Positions 11,372 through 22,613 of a stretch of 64,000 bases of DNA are shown piece after piece. The notes beneath the pieces are model-generated. The model was given only the letters and a program-made list of their open reading frames with translations. It searched no databases and had not been told where the DNA came from. Position 1 is the first letter of the stretch, and every line of letters starts with the position of its first letter. A program made the translations under genes and the position numbers. This DNA is from Arachis hypogaea. Its lineage: Eukaryota > Streptophyta > Magnoliopsida > Fabales > Fabaceae. The DNA lies in assembly GCF_003086295.3 (NCBI RefSeq), contig NC_092048.1, forward strand, positions 90,996,626-91,060,625. The letters are read 5' to 3'.

Positions 11372-12440
11372 GGACCTTTTACTATTGTATTAGACATCTT
11401 TGGTCTCAGTTTTAATCCATTGTTCATCTTAGGAGGCTATTGATCACGTTTTAGGGGGCTATCCATCTCGGCCATGCCTGGACCTTTCACTTATGTATTT
11501 TCAACGGTAGAGTTTCTACACTCCATAGATTAAGGTGTGGAGCTCTGCTGTTCCTCAAAGATTAATGCAAAGTACTACTGTTTTCTATTCAATTCATCTT
11601 GTTTCGCTTCTAAGATATTCATTCGCACTTCAACCTGAATGTGATGAACGTGACAATCATCATCATTCCCTATGAACGCGTGCCTGACAACCACTTCCGT
11701 TCTACCTTCGACTGAATGAGTATCTCTTAGATCTCTTAATCAGAATCTTCGTGGTGTAAGCTAGAATGATGGCGGCATTCAAGAGAATCCGGAAGGTCTA
11801 AACCTTGTCTGTGGTATTCCGAGTAGGATTCAATGATTGAATGACTGTGACGAGCTCCAAACTCGCGATTGCTGGGCGTTAGTGACAGACGCAAAAGGAT
11901 AGTAAATCCTATTCCAGCATGATCGAGAACCGACAGATGAATAACCGTGCCGTGACAGGGTGCGTTGACCATTTTCACTGAGAGGATAAGATGAAGCCAT
12001 TGACAAGGGTGATGCCTCCAGACGATTAGCCGTGCCGTGACAGGGCATTGGATCATTTTCCCGAGAGATGACTGAAAGTAGCCATTGACAGTGGTGATGT
12101 ATCACATAAAGCCAGCCATGGAAAGGAGTAAGACTGATTGGATGAAGATAGCAGGAAAGTAGAGGTTCAGAGGAACGAAAGCATCTCCATTCGCTTATCT
12201 GAAATTCTCACCAATGAATTACATAAGTATTTCTATCCCTATTTTATTTTATTATTTTCGAAAACTCTATAACCATTTGATATCGCCTGACTGAGATTTA
12301 CAAGGTGACCATAGTTTGCTTCATACCGACAATCTCCGTGGGATTCGACCCTTACTCACGTAAGGTATTACTTGGACGACCCAGTGCACTTGCTAGTCAG
12401 TTACACGGAGTTTTGAACCATGGTCTTGGCATCATGTTTT

Positions 12441-12458
12441 TGGCGCCATTTCCGGGGA
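12441..12458 (+). other. PBS-like sequence inside the E 5' LTR
   Basis: TGGCGCCATTTCCGGGGA resembles the tRNA-Asp PBS but lies within the LTR, since it is also in the 3' LTR at 21328-21345. The functional PBS is at 12520. Confidence 0.8.
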
Positions 12459-12519
12459 AAGAAAGAGCAATGAATTTTACATAATTAAAGTGTAATCACG
12501 ATTCCGCGTACCAAGTTTT

Positions 12520-12537
12520 TGGCGCCATTGCCGGGGA
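12520..12537 (+). other. Primer binding site of element E (tRNA-Asp type)
   Basis: TGGCGCCATTGCCGGGGA, six bases after the LTR end, has one mismatch (A for G) to the expected tRNA-Asp complement. Confidence 0.88.
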
Positions 12538-14366
12538 TTGTTCGAGTTTGGACAACTGACGGTTCATCTTGTTGCTCAGATTAGGTAATTTTCTTTTTGT
12601 TTGTTTTCAAAAAAAAAAATTTCTCATCTATTTTCGAAAAAAAAATGTTTTCAAAAATATTATTTTTCTTCAGAATATTTAAGAATGAATTCTAGTGTTT
12701 CATGAAGCATGTTGAAGCCTATCTGGCTGTAAAGCCATACCCAAACTGCTTTGGGATTGGTCTTCAACTAATCACCTCAATGGAGTCATGCCCAATTCTT
12801 CTGGATAGGGCATGTTAGGCTTGTCATGTCTGAATTACACTCATATTTTTATTAAAGCTTGGCTGGCTATTAAGCCATGCCTGACCCTTTGATTGGAGCT
12901 TTAAGACTAACATGGCAAGATTCCTGGAATTCATATTAAAAATTTTGGAATCCTTATTTTTATTTTTCACAATAATTTTCGAAAAAAAATTAAAAAAAAT
13001 ACAAAAAAATCATAAAATCATAAAAATCAAAAATATTTTTGTGTTCTTGTTTGAGTCTTGAGTCATGTTATAAGTTTGGTGTCAATTGCATGTGCATCTT
13101 GCATTTTTCGAAAATTCTCATGCATTCATAGTGTTCTTCATGATCTTCAAGTTGTTCTTGGTAAGTCTTCTTGTTTGATCTTTGCATTTGCATGTTTTGT
13201 GTCTTTTCTTGTTTTTCATATGCATTCTTGGATTTTTAGTGTCTAAGCATTAAAGAATTCTAAGTTTGGTGTCTTGCATGTTTTCTTTGCATTAAAAAAT
13301 TTTTCAAAATTATGTTCTTGATGTTCATCATGATCTTCATAGTGTTCTTGGTGTTCATCTTGACATTCATAGCATTCTTGCATGCATCACATGTTTTGAT
13401 CTAAAAATTTCATGCATTCCATCTTTTTAGTGTTTTTCTCTCTCATCATAAAAATTCAAAAATAAAAAAAAAATATCTTTCCCCTTTTTCTTTCATCAAA
13501 ACTCGAAAATTATATTTGACTTTTTCAAAAATTTTTAAAATCTAGTTGTTTTCATGAGTCAAATCAAATTTTCAATTTAAAAATCTCATCTTTTTCAAAA
13601 TCTTTTTCAAAAATCAAATCTTTTTCAAATTTCTTAATTATTTTCGAAAATTCCAAAAATATTTTTCAAAAATCTTTTTCTTATTTTTATATCAAATTTT
13701 CGAAAATAACATAATCAATTAATGTTTTGATTCAAAAATTTCAAGTTTGTTACTTACTTGTTAAGAAAGATTCAAACTTTAAGTTCTAGAATCATATCTT
13801 GTGATTTCTTGTGAATCAAGTCATTAATTGTGATTTTCAAAAAAAAAAATTCAAATCTTTTTCAAAACTAATTTCAATCATATCTTTTCAAAATATCCTT
13901 TTATCTTATCTTTTCAAATTTGTTTTAACTAACTAACTAACTTTTTGTTTATTTCTTAACTTTTTCAAAACTACCTAACTAACTCTCTCTCTCTCTCTCT
14001 CTCTCTAATTTTCGAAAATATCTTCCCTCTTTTTCAAAAATTTCTTTTTTATTAACTAATTATTTTTATTTTTGATTTTAAAATTTTTCGAAAAAAATAT
14101 ATTAACCTTTTTCAAAAACTATTTTCGAAAATCACTAACTCCTTTTCAAAAATTATTTTCGAAAATTCTCCCTCTCCCATCTTATTCTATTTATTTATTC
14201 ATCTACTAATATCTCATCTCACATCTCTACCCTCCTCACAGTTGTGTTTCTTCCATTACATTACATTCTTTGTCTCCCTCTTTTCTCCCACTCACAAAGG
14301 GATCCCTATACTGTGGTATAAAAAATCTCTATTATTATTATTTTTCTGTGCCCTCTTCTTTGTCAT
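12538..14366 (+). other. AT-rich leader of element E
   Basis: A 1.8-kb untranslated stretch dominated by TTTTTCAAAA and TTTTCGAAAA words. It has two copies of TAAGTTTGGTGT (13071-13082, 13261-13272), a repeated GTTCTTCATGATCTTCA phrase and a (CT)n run at 13983-14006. I see no gene in it. The layout is shared with H (51141-52950). Confidence 0.7.
13983..14006. repeat. (CT)12 microsatellite
   Basis: A perfect dinucleotide run in the leader of element E. The equivalent place in H (about 52588-52597) has only about five units. Confidence 0.9.
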
Positions 14367-16694
14367 ATGAGCAGGAGCAAGGACAAGAATATTCTTGTTG
14401 AAGCAGATCCAGAACCTGAAAGGACTCTAAAGAGAAAATTAAGAGAAGCTAAATTACAACAATCCAGAGATAACCTTTCAGAAATTTTCGAACAGGAAGA
14501 GGAGATGGCAGCCGAAAATAATAATAATGCAAGGAGGATGCTTGGTGACTTTACTGCACCTAATTCCAATTTACATGGAAGAAGCATCTCCATTCCTGCC
14601 ATTGGAGCAAACAACTTTGAGCTGAAACCTCAATTAGTTTCTCTGATGTAGCAGAACTGCAAGTTTCATGGACTTCCATCTGAAGATCCTTTTCAGTTCT
14701 TAACTGAATTCTTGCAGATATGTGATACTGTTAAGACTAATGGAGTAGATCCTGAAGTCTACAGGCTCATGCTTTTCCCTTTTGCTGTAAGAGATAGAGC
14801 TAGAATATGGTTGGACTCTCAACCTAAAGATAGCCTGAACTCTTGGGATAAGCTGGTCAAGGCTTTCTTAGCCAAGTTCTTTCCTCCTCAAAAGCTGAGC
14901 AAGCTTAGAGTGGATGTTCAAACCTTCAGACAGAAAGAAGGTGAATCCCTCTATGAAGCTTGGGAGAGATACAAAGGACTGACCAAAAAGTGTCCTTCTG
15001 ACATGCTTTCAGAATGGACCATCCTGGATATATTCTATGATGGTTTATCTGAGTTATCAAAGATGTCATTGGATACTTCTGCAGGTGGATCCATTCACCT
15101 AAAGAAAACGCCTGCAGAAGCTCAAGAACTCATTGACATGGTTGCTAATAACCAGTTCATGTATACTTCTGAGAGGAATCCTGTGAATAATGGGACGCCT
15201 ATGAAGAAGGGAGTTCTTGAGGTTGATACTCTGAATGCCATATTGGCTCAGAACAAAATATTGACTCAGCAAGTCAATATGATTTCTCAGAGTCTGAATG
15301 GAATGCAAGCTGCATCCAACAGTACTCAAGAGGCTTTTCCTGAAGAAGAAGCTTATGATCCTGAGAACCCTGCAATAGCAGAGGTGAATTACTTAGGTGA
15401 ACCTTATGGAAACACCTATAACTCATCATGGAGAAATCATCCAAATTTCTCATGGAAGGATCAAAAGCCTCAATAAGGCTTTAATAATGGTGGAAGAAAC
15501 AGGTTTAACAATAATAAACCTTTTCCATCATCCACTTAGCAACAGACAGAGAACTCTGAACAAAATACTTCTAATTTAACAAACTTAGTCTCTGATCTAT
15601 CTAAGGCCACTGTAAGTTTCATGAATGAAACAAGATCTTCCATTAGAAATCTGGAAGCACAAGTGGGCCAGCTGAGTAAAAGGATCACTGAAATCCCTCC
15701 TAGTACTCTCCTAAGCAATACAGAAGAGAATCCAAAAGGAGAGTGCAAGGCCATTGACATAAGCACCATGGCCGAACCCAAAGAAGGAGAGGAGGACGTG
15801 AATCCCAAGGAGGAAGACCTCCTGGGACGTCCAGTGATCAATAAGGAGCTTCCCTCTGAAGAACCAAAGGAATCTGAGACTTATCAAGAGACCATAGAGA
15901 TTCCATTGAACCTCCTTATGCCCTTCATGAGCTCTGATGAGTATTCCTCTTCTGAAGAGAATGAGGATGTTACTGAAGAGCAAACTGCCAAGTTTCTTGG
16001 TGCAATCATGAAGCTAAATGCCAAATTATTTGGCATTGATACTTGGGAAGTTGAACCTCCCTTGTTCATCAATGAACTAAGTGATCTGGATCAACTGAAA
16101 TTGCCTCAGAAGAGACAGGATCCTGGGAAGTTCATAATACCTTGTACCATAGGCACCATGATCTTTAAGGCTCTGTGTGACCTTGGTTCAGGAATAAACC
16201 TCATGCCCCTCTCTGTAATAGAGAAACTGGGAATCTATGGGGTGCAAGCTGCTAAAATCTCATTAGAGATGGCAGACAATTCAAGAAAATAGGCATATGG
16301 ACAAGTAGAGGACGTGTTAGTAAAGGTTGAAGGCCTTTACATCCCTGCTGATTTCATAGTCCTGGATACTGGAAAGGAAGAGGATGAATCCATCATCCTA
16401 GGAAGACCTTTCCTGGCCACAGCAAGAGCTGTGATTGATGTTGACAGAGGTGAACTAGTCCTTCAATGGAATGAGGACTCCCTTGTGTTTAAAACTCAAG
16501 GATCTCCCTCTGCAACCATGGAGAGGAAGCATGAAAAGCTTCTCTCAAAGCAGAGTCAACCCAAGCCCCCACAGTCAAACTCTAAGTTTGGTGTTGGGAG
16601 GCCACAACCAAACTCTAAGTTTGGTGTTGAACTCCCATATCCAAACTCTAAGTTTGGTGTTGGAGAGTTTCAACAATGCTCTGAACATCTGTGA
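14367..16694 (+). pseudogene. Gag-protease polyprotein of element E, with four in-frame stops
   Basis: ATG 14367 to TGA 16692-16694 is one uninterrupted frame of 776 codons, broken only by stops at 14649-14651, 15474-15476, 15537-15539 and 16290-16292. In H three of the four positions read CAG or CAA and the fourth CAG. Order: a basic/acidic N-terminus, the retrotransposon gag core (about residues 110-260, with FPFAVRDRARIWLDSQP and WERYKGLTKKCP), an Asn/Gln-rich linker, the NLEAQVGQLSKRITEIP helix, then an aspartic protease (CDLGSGINLMPLSV at about residue 605, and ILGRPFLATARAVID). The C-terminus has three 11-residue repeats ending SNSKFGV or PNSKFGV, encoded by the TAAGTTTGGTGT motif. No CCHC knuckle is seen and no RT follows. 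Confidence 0.9.
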
Positions 16695-16743
16695 GGCTCC
16701 ATGAGAGCCCACTGTCAAGCTATTGACATTAAAGAAGCGCTTG

Positions 16744-16759
16744 TTGGGAGGCAACCCAA
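16744..16759 (+). other. Post-ORF hairpin of element E
   Basis: TTGGG-AGGCAA-CCCAA, preceded by AAGAAGCGCTTG, starts 50 bases after the gag-protease stop. Compared with A, D and F, one stem pair is T-A instead of G-C, so pairing is kept. Confidence 0.68.
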
Positions 16760-16899
16760 TTTTTATTTATCTAACTATATTTTTCTTAGTTATATGTCTT
16801 TATAGGTTCATGATCATGAGGAGTCACAAAATAAATATAAAAATTAAAAACGGAATCAAAAACAGCAGAAGAAAAATCACACCCTGGAGGAGCATCTGC

Positions 16900-17077
16900 C
16901 TGGCGTTCAACGCCAGAACAGAGCATGGTTCTGGCGCTGAACGCCCAAAATGGGCAGCATCCTGGCGCTGAACGCCCAAAACAAGCATGGTTCTGGCGTT
17001 CAACGCCAGAAATGGCAACAAATGGGCGTTGAACGCCCAAAATAGGCACCAACCTGGCGCTGAACGCCCAGAGTTGT
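16900..17077. repeat. GGCGTTCAACGCC / GGCGCTGAACGCCC array in element E
   Basis: About six near-palindromic units, starting with CTGGCGTTCAACGCCAG at 16900-16916, spaced 25-35 bases. The same units occur in H (55485-55700) and singly in the LTRs of E, H and S. Confidence 0.85.
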
Positions 17078-17350
17078 GTGCAAGGGCATTTTACATGCCT
17101 AATGGGTGCAGGGATGTAAATCCTTGACACCTCCGGATCTGTGGACACCACAGGATCACCTCAAGATCTGTGGACACCCCAGGATCATCTCAGGATCTGT
17201 GAATCCCACAGGATCCCCACCCACCTCACCCTCTCTCTCTCCATTCATGGTCATCCCTTCTGTTTTCCATTCACCACTCACATCCATACACACATCCCTC
17301 CATCTCCTCCATATCCTCTTCTTCTTCTTCTTCTTCTATTCTTTCTTCTT

Positions 17351-17385
17351 TTGCTCGAGGGCGAGCAACATTCTAAGTTTGGTGT
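17351..17385 (+). other. Tetraloop hairpin and motif before the second ORF of element E
   Basis: TTGCTCG-AGGG-CGAGCAA (17351-17368) is a perfect 7-bp stem, then TAAGTTTGGTGT at 17374-17385. The same arrangement precedes the 3' LTRs of E, G and H with TTGCTTG/CAAGCAA instead, a compensatory T-A to C-G change. Confidence 0.68.
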
Positions 17386-17425
17386 GGTAAAAGCATAAGC
17401 TTTTTTTGTTTTTTCATAACCATTA

Positions 17426-18574
17426 ATGGCACCTAAGGCCAGAGAAACCTCTAGAAAGAGGAAAGGGAAGACAAAAGCTTCCACATCCGAGTCATGGGAG
17501 ATGGAAAGGTTCATCTCCAAAGCCCATCAAGACCACTTCTATGATGTTGTGGCCAAGAAGAAGGTGATCCCCGAGGTCCCTTTCAAACTCAAAAGAAATG
17601 AGTATCCGGAGATCCGACATGAAATTCAAAGAAGAGGTTGGGAAGTTCTAACAAATCCCATCCAACAAGTCGGCATCCTAATGGTTCAAGAGTTCTATGC
17701 CAATGCATGGATCACCAAGAACCATGATCAAAGTAAGAACCCGGATCCAAAGAACTATGTTACAATGGTTCGGGGGAAATACTTAGATTTTAGTCTGGAG
17801 AATGTGAGGTTGGCGTTTAACTTGCCCATGATGCAAGGAGATGAACGCCCCTACACTAGAAGGGTCAACTTTAATCAAAGGTTGGACCAAGTTCTTATGG
17901 ACATATGTGTAGAAGGAGCTCAATGGAAGATTGACTCCAAAGGCAAGCCAGTTCAACTAAGAAGATTGGACCTCAAGCCTGTAGCTAGAGGATGGTTGGC
18001 GTTCATTCAATGCTCAATCATTCCCACTAGCAACCGGTCTGAAGTTACTATAGACCGGGCCATCATGATCCATAGCATCATGATTGGAGAAGAGGTGGAA
18101 GTTCATGAGATTATACCTCAAGAACTTTACAAGGTGGCTGACAAGTCCTCCACCATGGCAAGGTTAACCTTTCCTCACCTCATTTGCCACCTATGTAATT
18201 CGGCTGGGATTGACATAGAGGGAGATATCCTCATCAAAGAGGACAAGCCCATCACTAAGAAAAAGATGGAGCAAGCAAGAGAGCCCACTCATGGAGCTCA
18301 AGAGGCATATGAAGCTCATCACCATGAGATCCCGGAGATGCCTCAAATGCACTTTCCTCCACAAAACTATTGGGAGCAAATTAACACCTCCCTAGGAGAA
18401 TTGAGTTCCAATATGGGACAACTAAGGGTGGAACATCAAGAGCATTCCATCATGCTCCATGAAATCAGAGAAGATCAAAAAGCAATGAGGGAGGAGCAAC
18501 AAAGACAAGGAAGAGACATAGAAGAGCTCAAGGACATCATTGGTTCCTCAAGAAGGAAACGCCACCATCACTAA
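17426..18574 (+). CDS. Second ORF of element E, 'putative plant transposon protein'-like, intact
   Basis: ATG 17426 to TAA 18572-18574 gives 382 residues with no disruption. It starts with a basic segment (KRKGKTK) that could be a nuclear signal. Residues about 50-260 resemble the plant family annotated as putative plant transposon protein (Transposase_32 in Pfam, from memory): FYANAW, VRGKYLDFS, ARGWLAFIQCSIIPTSNRSEVT and HLICHLCNSAGIDI. Residues about 310-375 form a charged coiled coil (REDQKAMREEQQRQGRDIEEL), and the protein ends RRKRHHH. No signal peptide or membrane segment is visible, so it is not an obvious envelope protein even though it occupies the env-like position of Athila elements. 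H has a second copy broken by one stop. Being intact beside a gag with four stops suggests different ages of damage or chance; function is unknown. Confidence 0.8.
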   Translation: MAPKARETSRKRKGKTKASTSESWEMERFISKAHQDHFYDVVAKKKVIPEVPFKLKRNEYPEIRHEIQRRGWEVLTNPIQQVGILMVQEFYANAWITKNHDQSKNPDPKNYVTMVRGKYLDFSLENVRLAFNLPMMQGDERPYTRRVNFNQRLDQVLMDICVEGAQWKIDSKGKPVQLRRLDLKPVARGWLAFIQCSIIPTSNRSEVTIDRAIMIHSIMIGEEVEVHEIIPQELYKVADKSSTMARLTFPHLICHLCNSAGIDIEGDILIKEDKPITKKKMEQAREPTHGAQEAYEAHHHEIPEMPQMHFPPQNYWEQINTSLGELSSNMGQLRVEHQEHSIMLHEIREDQKAMREEQQRQGRDIEELKDIIGSSRRKRHHH

Positions 18575-19254
18575 GGTGGATTCATTCCTTGTTCTTATTT
18601 CTTCTGTTTTTCGTTTTCTATGTTATGTGCTTATCTATGTTTGTGTCTTCATTACATGATCATTAGTAGTTAGTAACTTTGTCTTAAAGTTATAAATGTC
18701 CTATGAATCCATCACCTCTCTTAAATGAAAAACTGTTTTAATTCAAAAGAACAAGAAGTACATGAGTTTCGAATTTATCCTTGAACTTAGCTTAATTATA
18801 TTAATGTGGTGACAATGCTTCTTGTTTTCTGAATGTATGCTTGAACAGTGCATATGTCTTTTGAAGTTGTTGTTTAAGAATGTTAAATATGTTGGCTCTT
18901 GAAAGAATGATGACAAGGAGACATGTTATTTGATAATCTGAAAAATCATAAAAATGATTCTTGAAGCAAGAAAAAGCAGCAAAGAACAAAGCTTGCAGAA
19001 AAAAAAATAGGCGAAATAAAAATATAGAAAAAAAAAGAAAAAAAAAAGAAAAAAGCAAGCAGAAAAAGCCAAAGCTCTTAAAACCAAGAGGCAAGAGCAA
19101 AAAGCCAATAACCCTTAAAACCAAAAGGCAAGGGCAAATAAAAAGGATCCCAAGGCTTTGAGCATCAGTGGATAGGAGGGCCTAAAGGAATAAAATCCTG
19201 GTCTAAGCGGCTAAACCAAGCTGTCCCTAATCATGTGCTTGTGGCGTGTAGGTG

Positions 19255-19270
19255 TCAAGTGAAAACTTGA
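19255..19270 (+). other. 3' UTR hairpin 1 of element E
   Basis: TCAAGT-GAAA-ACTTGA: a 6-bp stem with a GAAA (GNRA-type) loop, preceded by TGCTTGTGGCG. The same hairpin is in H at 58056-58071. Confidence 0.6.
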
Positions 19271-19410
19271 GACTGAGCGGTTAAAGTCAAGGTCCAAAGC
19301 AAAAAAAGAGTGTGCTTAAGAACCCTGGACACCTCTAATTGGGGACTTTAGCAAAGCTGAGTCACAATCTGAAAAGGTTCACCCAATTATGTGTCTGTGG
19401 CATTTATGTA

Positions 19411-19428
19411 TCCGGTGGTAATACTGGA
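19411..19428 (+). other. 3' UTR hairpin 2 of element E
   Basis: TCCGGT-GGTAAT-ACTGGA: a 6-bp stem with one G-T wobble, preceded by CTGTGGCATTTATGTA. H (58212-58229) is identical. G has TCAAGT-GGTAAT-ACTTGA in the same context, so two stem positions changed with pairing kept. Confidence 0.62.
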
Positions 19429-19695
19429 AAACAAAGTGCTTAGGGCCACGGCCAAGACTCATGAAATAGCTGTGTTCAAGAATCATCATACTGAACTAGG
19501 AGAATCAATAACACTATCTGAACTCTGAGTTCCTATAGATGCCAATCATTCTGAACCTCAATGGATAAAGTGAGATGCCAAAACTATTCAAGAGGCAAAA
19601 AGCTATAAGTCCCGCTCATTTGATTGAAGCTATGTTTCATTTGATAGTTTGGAATTTATAGTATATTCTCTTCTTTTTATCCTATTTGATTTTCA

Positions 19696-19733
19696 GTTTC
19701 TTGGGGACAAGCAACAATTTAAGTTTGGTGTTG
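19696..19733 (+). other. Terminal hairpin and PPT-position motif of element E
   Basis: GTTTCTTG-GGGA-CAAGCAAC (one mismatch) is followed by TAAGTTTGGTGTTG (19720-19733), which abuts the 3' LTR. This is the polypurine-tract position, although the sequence is only partly purine. Confidence 0.62.
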
Positions 19734-21399
19734 TGATGAGCGGATAATTTATACGCTTTTTGACATTGTTTTTAGTATGTTTTTAGTAGGATCTAGTTAC
19801 TTTTAGGGATGTTTTCATTAGTTTTTATGTTAAATTCACATTTCTGGACTTTACTATGAGTTTGTGTGTTTTTCTGTGATTTCAGGTATTTTCTGGCTGA
19901 AATTGAGGGACTTGAGCAAAAATCAGATTCAGAGGTTGAAGAAGGACTGCTGATGCTGTTGGATTCTGAACTCCCTGCACTCAAAGTGGAGTTTCTGGAG
20001 CTACAGAACTCGAAATGGCGCGCTTCTAATTGCGTTGGAAAGTAGACATCCAGGGCTTTCCAGAAATATATAATAGTCCATACTTTGGCCAAGAATAGAC
20101 GACGTAAACTGGCGTTCAACGCCAGCTTTCTGCCCAAATCTGGCGTCCAGCGCCAGAAAAGGAGCCAAAACCAGAGTTGAACGCCCAAACTGGCACAAAA
20201 GCTGGCGTTCAACTCCAAGAAGGACCTCTACACGTGCAACACTCAAGCTTAGCCCAAGCACACACCAAGTGGGCTCCGGAAGTGGATTTATGCATCAATT
20301 ACTTACTTCTGTAAACCCTAGTAGCTAGTTTATTATAAATAGGACCTTTTACTATTGTATTAGACATCTTTGATCTCAGTTTTAATCCATTGTTCATCTT
20401 AGGAGGCTATTGATCACGTTTTAGGGGGCTGGCCATCTCGGCCATGCCTGGACCTTTCACTTATGTATTTTCAACGGTAGAGTTTCTACACTCCATAGAT
20501 TAAGGTGTGGAGCTCTGCTGTTCCTCAAAGATTAATGCAAAGTACTACTGTTTTCTATTCAATTCATCTTGTTTCGCTTCTAAGATATTCATTCGCACTT
20601 CAACCTGAATGTGATGAACGTGACAATCATCATCATGCCCTATGAATGCGTGCCTGACAACCACTTCCGTTCTACCTTCGACTGAATGAGTATCTCTTAG
20701 ATCTCTGAATCAGAATCTTCGTGGTGTAAGCTAGAATGATGGCGGCATTCAAGAGAATCCAGAAGGTCTAAACCTTGTTTGTGGTATTCCGAGTAGGATT
20801 CAATGATTGAATGACTGTGACGAGCTCCAAACTCGCGATTGCTGGGCGTTAGTGACAGACGCAAAAGGATAGTAAATCCTATTCCAGCATGATCGAGAAC
20901 CGACAGATGAATAGCCGTGCCGTGACAGGGTACGTTGACCATTTTCCCGAGAGATGACCGAAAGTAGCCATTTACAGTGGTGATGTATCACATAAAGCCA
21001 GCCATGAAAAGGAGTAAGACTGATTGGATGAAGATAGCAGGAAAGCAGAGGTTCAGAGGAACGAAAGCATCTCCATTCGCTTATCTGAAATTCTCACCAA
21101 TGAATTACATAAGTATTTCTATCCCTATTTTATTATATTATTTTCGAAAACTCTATAACCATTTGATATCCGCCTGACTGAGATTTACAAGGTGACCATA
21201 GCTTGCTTCATACCGACAATCTCTGTGGGATTCGACCCTTACTCACGTAAGGTATTACTTGGACGACCCAGTGCACTTGCTGGTCAGTTACACGGAGTTG
21301 TAAACCATGGTCTTGGCATCATATTTTTGGCGCCATTTCCGGGGAAAGAAAGAGCAATGAATTTTACATAATTAAAGTGTATCACGATTCCGCGTACCA
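19734..21399 (+). repeat. 3' LTR of element E
   Basis: It starts TGATGAGCGGATAATTTATA and ends CCGCGTACCA, 1666 bp. It has a GGCGTTCAACGCC unit at 20109-20125, TATAAATA at 20334-20341 and the internal PBS-like copy at 21328-21345. It lacks 84 bp present in the 5' LTR. Confidence 0.93.
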
Positions 21400-22613
21400 A
21401 AGTTGTATTTGGAACATGGTTTTTGAGCCAAAGAACACACAACCTGTGAGATTTGAGCTTATATGGTTACATTATTTAACCATAAATATTTTATTCCTGT
21501 GTGTTTCCTTCTCTATGATTGTAATATGTTTTTTTGTTCCATTCTATATGTCCAATATTTAGTGTATTTACATGCTTACATATGATTGAGGCCATTGTTT
21601 GATTTTAGCTCACTTATCCCAAAATTAGCCTATCTTTTACATCACCCTTGTTAGCCCCCTTGAGCTTTTAAATCCCTTCTGATTTATAACCACATTACTA
21701 GCCTTAAGCAGAAAAACAAAATAAGAATCCCAAGTTGAATCCTTGGTTAGCTTAAGATAGATATTGTGTAAAATTTAAGTGTGGGAAATTTTATGGAAAC
21801 ATGGGATGATATGAAAAAGTAGGGAATTAAATTGAATAAGTTATTTGAAAATTTGGGAAGCATGCTCATGTGAAATCAAAATAATTAAATTACCATGTGC
21901 ATTGAAGAAAAATATATTAAGTAATTAAATAAGGGGATACAAAAAAAATAAAAAAATATATATATATATTACCCTAAATGAAAAATAAAAAGAATCAATG
22001 CACAAGGGACAAAATTCAAAAATAAGTTTGATACATGAGCATGTAATACAAAAGTGGGAAAATTTTGGGTAGCTAGGTAAAGTATTTTTAAATTATATAA
22101 AGTATGTATATGTTAGGTGAGATCTTAGACTAATCAAGGATTCACTTTGTTAGCTCACTTAGCCTTATATATATATACCCTCACCCTTACCTTAGCCCCA
22201 TTACAACCTTGAAAAGACCTCATGATGTTTGCATTGGTACATTAAAGTTTTGTTGATTGGTTAGATGAAGAACAAGGTTTAGAAAGCATGACTAGAGAAG
22301 AGTAGAGTGAATAACCCTATACACTTGAGAGATTAGAGTGATATACACTTCCAGTGAGGGTTCAACGCTTAAATTCTATGTTCCCTACTTTCATGAGCTG
22401 TCTTCTTACAAGTTCACTTGCTTTTTATTGTCTGATTTGAATTAGTGGAAATTGGTTTGTATTTGTCTTGGAGAACTTATTTACTCTTGACCAAGTAAGT
22501 AAAAGCATTTAGCATGTAGTTGCATTCATAGGTTGCATTTCATACCATTCCTCTTCATCTTTATAGCTTCTCTTGAGCTTAGCGGACATGCTAATGTTTA
22601 AGTGTGGGGAGGT
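21400..22613 (+). other. 3' non-coding tail of element D, second part
   Basis: After the target duplication AAGTT the tail of D resumes. It is AT-rich with an (AT)n run near 21957-21969. It contains a counterpart of the two-stem motif of C and F (about 22330-22375, stems partly lost), a 5-bp hairpin TTAGC-GGACAT-GCTAA (22579-22594) and the polypurine tract AAGTGTGGGGAGGT (22600-22613). No gene is visible. Confidence 0.65.
22600..22613 (+). other. Polypurine tract of element D
   Basis: AAGTGTGGGGAGGT abuts the 3' LTR start at 22614. Confidence 0.8.

Larger units (their letters stand above)
10805..12513 (+). repeat. 5' LTR of element E
   Basis: It starts TGATGAGTGGATAATTTATA and ends CCGCGTACCA. 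It carries TATAAATA (11364-11371) and a second PBS-like sequence (12441-12458). Compared with the 3' LTR it lacks an 11-bp block near 10840, has a rearranged segment at about 11170-11240, and keeps 84 bp (near 11977-12060) that the 3' copy has lost between two ATTTTC repeats. Confidence 0.93.
16760..17425 (+). other. Spacer of element E between gag-protease and second ORF
   Basis: It holds the GGCGTTCAACGCC array (16900-17077), a repeated GGATC(A/T)CCT/TGTGGACACC segment (17130-17215), C/T-rich sequence with (CTT)n, the tetraloop hairpin (17351-17368) and one TAAGTTTGGTGT copy. In a complete Athila element the pol genes would precede this spacer. Confidence 0.65.
18575..19733 (+). other. 3' untranslated region of element E
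   Basis: An A-rich stretch (18955-19130) is followed by two related hairpin motifs (19255-19270 and 19411-19428), then the tetraloop hairpin and the terminal TAAGTTTGGTGTTG directly before the 3' LTR. No coding sequence; Lys-rich frames in the A-rich part are not genes. Confidence 0.65.
10805..21399 (+). mobile_element. Element E: gag-protease-only Athila-like retrotransposon with second ORF, inserted in D
   Basis: 5' LTR 10805-12513, 3' LTR 19734-21399 and target duplication AAGTT at 10800-10804 and 21400-21404. The element is 10.6 kb. Order: LTR, PBS, 1.8-kb AT-rich leader, gag-protease with four stops, post-ORF hairpin, GGCGTTCAACGCC array, intact second ORF, 3' untranslated region with paired hairpins, tetraloop hairpin, LTR. 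RT, RNase H and integrase are absent. H is the same family. Confidence 0.94.

Noticed and set aside
11061..12105. Reading frames up to 110 codons inside the E, H and S LTRs
   Set aside because: They lie in non-coding LTR, are not conserved as frames between copies and have no codon bias.
15099..16072. Minus-strand frames of 60-101 codons across gag-protease of E and H
   Set aside because: Shadows of the real gene on the plus strand.
16900..17077. CRISPR-like spaced repeats (GGCGTTCAACGCC)
   Set aside because: Plant retrotransposon context, variable units and irregular spacers.
17426..18574. Envelope protein for the second ORF of E
   Set aside because: It sits in the env-like position but has no signal peptide, no membrane segment and resembles a plant transposon-associated family.
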